Positions 4,948 through 6,824 of a stretch of 6,824 nucleotides of DNA are shown here, piece by piece. Every line of letters begins with the position of its first letter. Positions within the stretch are counted from its first letter, which is position 1. A model generated the notes under the pieces. That model had not been told where the DNA came from. It worked only from the letters and a program-made list of their open reading frames with translations, and searched no databases. Origin of the DNA: Deltaproteobacteria bacterium (GTDB taxonomy: Bacteria > Desulfobacterota_B > Binatia > UBA9968); assembly GCA_022545745.1 (NCBI GenBank), contig JACZQL010000066.1:1-6824 (forward strand), in the 5' to 3' direction. The translations under genes were made by a program, and so were the position numbers.

Positions 4948-6570
4948 ATGGGAAAAATTCTCGATTACGATGGGGTCGTCATTGGCGCAGGTCACAACGG
5001 AATGATCTGCGGCGGTTACCTGGGGAAATCTGGTCAAAAGGTCCTTGTGGTTGAGAAGAACATGGAGGTGGGTGGCGGCCTCGACTCCCATGAGGACCGG
5101 AACTACCCGGGCTTCTGGCATAATATTCACTCGGTCTTTCACCGCGGCGTGGTCATGCTGCCATGGTATAGAGATCTCGACCTAGAGATTATGGGGATCC
5201 ATTACTACAAGCCAGATCCTGGCGTGGTGCACCATTTTTTGGATAAAACCTACCTTGGCTGGTTTGCCGATGTGGACCGCACGGTGGCAACAATCCAGCA
5301 ATTTTCAAAGAAAGACGCCGTTACCTTCAAGGATATTTGGAATCGCTGGCAACCCGTGGTCAAAAATATTATTTTCCCCGAGACCTACTCTCCCCCGCTA
5401 CCGCTGGATGAGAAACGACCGCTCCTCGAGAAGCTCCCAGAGGGACGCGAATACCTCAAATACTTCGATACCACACCAGAGGAATTCATTCTCAACCACT
5501 TCGAGCATCCACGGGTCCAGGCATTTATCGGTTTCCTCGGCGTGATGCGAGGGTATGAACTCGACGGCCAAAGGACGGGCTATCTGATCCCGGCCATGAT
5601 CGCCTGGGGCGTGAATCCACAGCTCTGCCGAGGCACCTCACACGCCCTCGGTGACAATCTTGCCCACATGCTTTCGCACAATGGCATCGACTACATCGAG
5701 GCCGTTGGAGTCGAACGCATCCTGGTTCAGGAAGGTCGAGCCACGGGTGTCGTTCTTGAAGATGGGACCGTGGTTAGGGCGCATCGGTTTGTCGCGTCCA
5801 ACGTGAATCCAGTTGAGACCTTCATCAAGCTCGTGGGCCGTGAGAACCTGACTCCAGACTTTGCTGAGAAGGCCGAGAACTTCCGCTTTTCGAAAACAAC
5901 ACCCATCTTTGCCGTCAATCTCGCGTTGAACGAGCGTCCAAAGTACCTAACCGAAGAGGAGCATCCAGAGGTGGCCGGCTCGTTCATGCACATCGTCGGT
6001 CTGGACAGCTACGAAGACCTCAAGAACCTGTTTGAAGACTGCCGGACTGGCCAGCTTCCCCGTAAACCCTTTATGAACGGGGCAACCCCCTCTTTTCACG
6101 ACCCCACACAGGCGCCTCCAGGCAAGGCCACCGCCTTTATGTGGCAGCTGGCGCCCTACAATCTAGGCGGCAACCCGCTGAATTGGGACAAGGTTCGCCG
6201 CGAGTGGTTCGAGAGGCAGCTGGCGGTGTGGCGGAAATATGCACCCAACCTAACCGAAGAGAACATCCTGTCAAAAGATTCGATGACACCCCTCGACATC
6301 GAGCGGCACGACAAGAATATGTACTACGGTGATTGGATGATCGGAGAGTACACGGGTGCTCAGGCCTTAGAAAACCGACCGTTTCCAGGATGGTCACAAT
6401 ACAGGACACCCATTAAAGGACTCTATCTGTGCGGCTCTTCCTGTCACCCGGGTGGCAACATCACCGGTGCGCCGGGTTATAACGCCGCCAAGATCATCGG
6501 AGAGGACCTGGGCATCGATCCATGGTGGACGCCGATCGATTTCAAAAAGCACCTGGCCGGGCTCCGGTAA
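4948..6570 (+). CDS. FAD-dependent oxidoreductase, phytoene-desaturase-like (COG1233 type), canonical member
   Basis: A complete 540-residue paralogue of the upstream flavoprotein, with intact cofactor motifs. GVVIGAGHNGMICGGYLG (residues 9-26) contains GxGxxG, E36 ends strand 2, and VGGGL (41-45) follows. RGTSH (228-232) sits at exactly the same residue numbers as RGGSH in its neighbour. GRATGVVLEDG forms the mid-protein FAD region. TPIKGLYLCGSSCHPGGNIT (488-507), then GAPGYNAAKIIGEDLG, is the C-terminal FAD-binding signature. Both paralogues share WRKYA-x-NLT-x-ENI and PG[YF]WHN, so they arose by duplication, but they are far diverged overall. The family catalyses FAD-linked desaturation, oxidation or isomerisation, and the cytoplasm is the expected location. 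Spacing of 10 bp upstream and 7 bp downstream (to an SDR) indicates one operon. Substrate unknown; carotenoid synthesis is unlikely because no phytoene synthase gene is nearby. Confidence 0.9.
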   Translation: MGKILDYDGVVIGAGHNGMICGGYLGKSGQKVLVVEKNMEVGGGLDSHEDRNYPGFWHNIHSVFHRGVVMLPWYRDLDLEIMGIHYYKPDPGVVHHFLDKTYLGWFADVDRTVATIQQFSKKDAVTFKDIWNRWQPVVKNIIFPETYSPPLPLDEKRPLLEKLPEGREYLKYFDTTPEEFILNHFEHPRVQAFIGFLGVMRGYELDGQRTGYLIPAMIAWGVNPQLCRGTSHALGDNLAHMLSHNGIDYIEAVGVERILVQEGRATGVVLEDGTVVRAHRFVASNVNPVETFIKLVGRENLTPDFAEKAENFRFSKTTPIFAVNLALNERPKYLTEEEHPEVAGSFMHIVGLDSYEDLKNLFEDCRTGQLPRKPFMNGATPSFHDPTQAPPGKATAFMWQLAPYNLGGNPLNWDKVRREWFERQLAVWRKYAPNLTEENILSKDSMTPLDIERHDKNMYYGDWMIGEYTGAQALENRPFPGWSQYRTPIKGLYLCGSSCHPGGNITGAPGYNAAKIIGEDLGIDPWWTPIDFKKHLAGLR

Positions 6571-6577
6571 GAACACT

Positions 6578-6824
6578 ATGAGACTGGAAGGCAAAGTAGC
6601 AATCGTAACCGGCGGAGCACGTAATATCGGCGCCGTTTATTCCAAGCGGCTGGCGGCCGAGGGGGCCAGGGTAGTCATTGCCGATATCTTGGACGGAGTT
6701 CAGGTGGTCAAAGAAATTGAGAAGGCAAAAGGAGAAGCCCTCAGCCTGAGGGTCGATGTTTCAAAGGAAGATGATACGGTTCGCATGGCTCAGCAAACGG
6801 TCAAGCGCTTTGGCCGTATAGACA
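6578..6824 (+). CDS. Short-chain dehydrogenase/reductase (SDR), 3' truncated by window edge
   Basis: The first 82 codons, plus one base, of a classical SDR; the gene runs off the window. The N-terminus MRLEGKVAIVTGGARNIG shows the coenzyme motif T11-G12-x3-N16-x-G18, with Asn where most members have the middle Gly of TGxxxGxG. D36 at the end of strand 2 (VVIAD) points to NAD(H) rather than NADP(H). D60-V61 in RVDVS is the adenine-ring contact, and FGRID begins the region before the NNAG motif, which is not included. The ATG is 7 bp after the flavoprotein stop, with no clear Shine-Dalgarno, so translation may depend on coupling. The catalytic Ser-Tyr-Lys lies outside the window. An alcohol/ketone oxidoreductase step linked to the flavoproteins is a reasonable inference. 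Confidence 0.85.
   Translation, partial: MRLEGKVAIVTGGARNIGAVYSKRLAAEGARVVIADILDGVQVVKEIEKAKGEALSLRVDVSKEDDTVRMAQQTVKRFGRID

Noticed and set aside
3333..6570. Assignment of the flavoproteins as carotenoid phytoene desaturases (crtI).
   Set aside because: The similarity is to the broad COG1233 group. No phytoene synthase or other carotenoid gene is present and the neighbours are unrelated to carotenoid synthesis.

Overview
This window looks like an accessory metabolic locus from a bacterium, probably an environmental, uncultivated, moderately GC-rich lineage. Genes are tightly packed, most have strong AGGAGG-type ribosome sites, and the families (COG1233-type flavoproteins, ACMSD-like amidohydrolases, VOC proteins, SDRs) are abundant in soil and marine lineages such as Methylomirabilota/Rokubacteria, Tectomicrobia or Desulfobacterota. 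The taxon is an impression, not something the sequence proves. There are no rRNA or tRNA genes, CRISPR arrays, insertion sequences or integrases.

Layout. A small VOC-fold (glyoxalase/dioxygenase-like) gene lies on the minus strand at the left edge (29-475). It is divergent from an amidohydrolase of the ACMSD-like Amidohydro_2 family (647-1822, plus). The 171-bp gap between them carries a good minus-strand sigma70-type promoter and a TTGAC-N5-GTCAA palindrome. Converging on the amidohydrolase is a minus-strand pair: a haem-oxygenase-like (TenA/PqqC/CADD fold) protein with a complete-looking diiron ligand set (2407-3114), followed 35 bp downstream by a second VOC gene (1928-2371). That second VOC protein is about 75% identical to the first. 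A TTGACA-N17-TATCTT promoter precedes this pair.

Across a 218-bp divergent region, a plus-strand operon starts. It holds two tandem paralogous FAD-dependent phytoene-desaturase-like oxidoreductases (3333-4937 and 4948-6570, 10 bp apart) and then the 5' part of a short-chain dehydrogenase (6578 to the window edge, 7 bp after the previous stop).

Working together (inference). The gene content is almost all redox or C-C/C-O bond chemistry: two flavin oxidoreductases, an NAD-type SDR, a putative diiron oxygenase, two VOC metalloproteins and a metal-dependent hydrolase/decarboxylase. This would fit a pathway that oxidises, opens or trims a cyclic or aromatic small molecule. The substrate cannot be read from the sequence. 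The most notable points are the diiron-type HDO protein co-directional with a VOC enzyme, the duplicated VOC genes flanking an opposite-strand amidohydrolase, and the flavoprotein pair in which only one member keeps canonical FAD-binding glycines.
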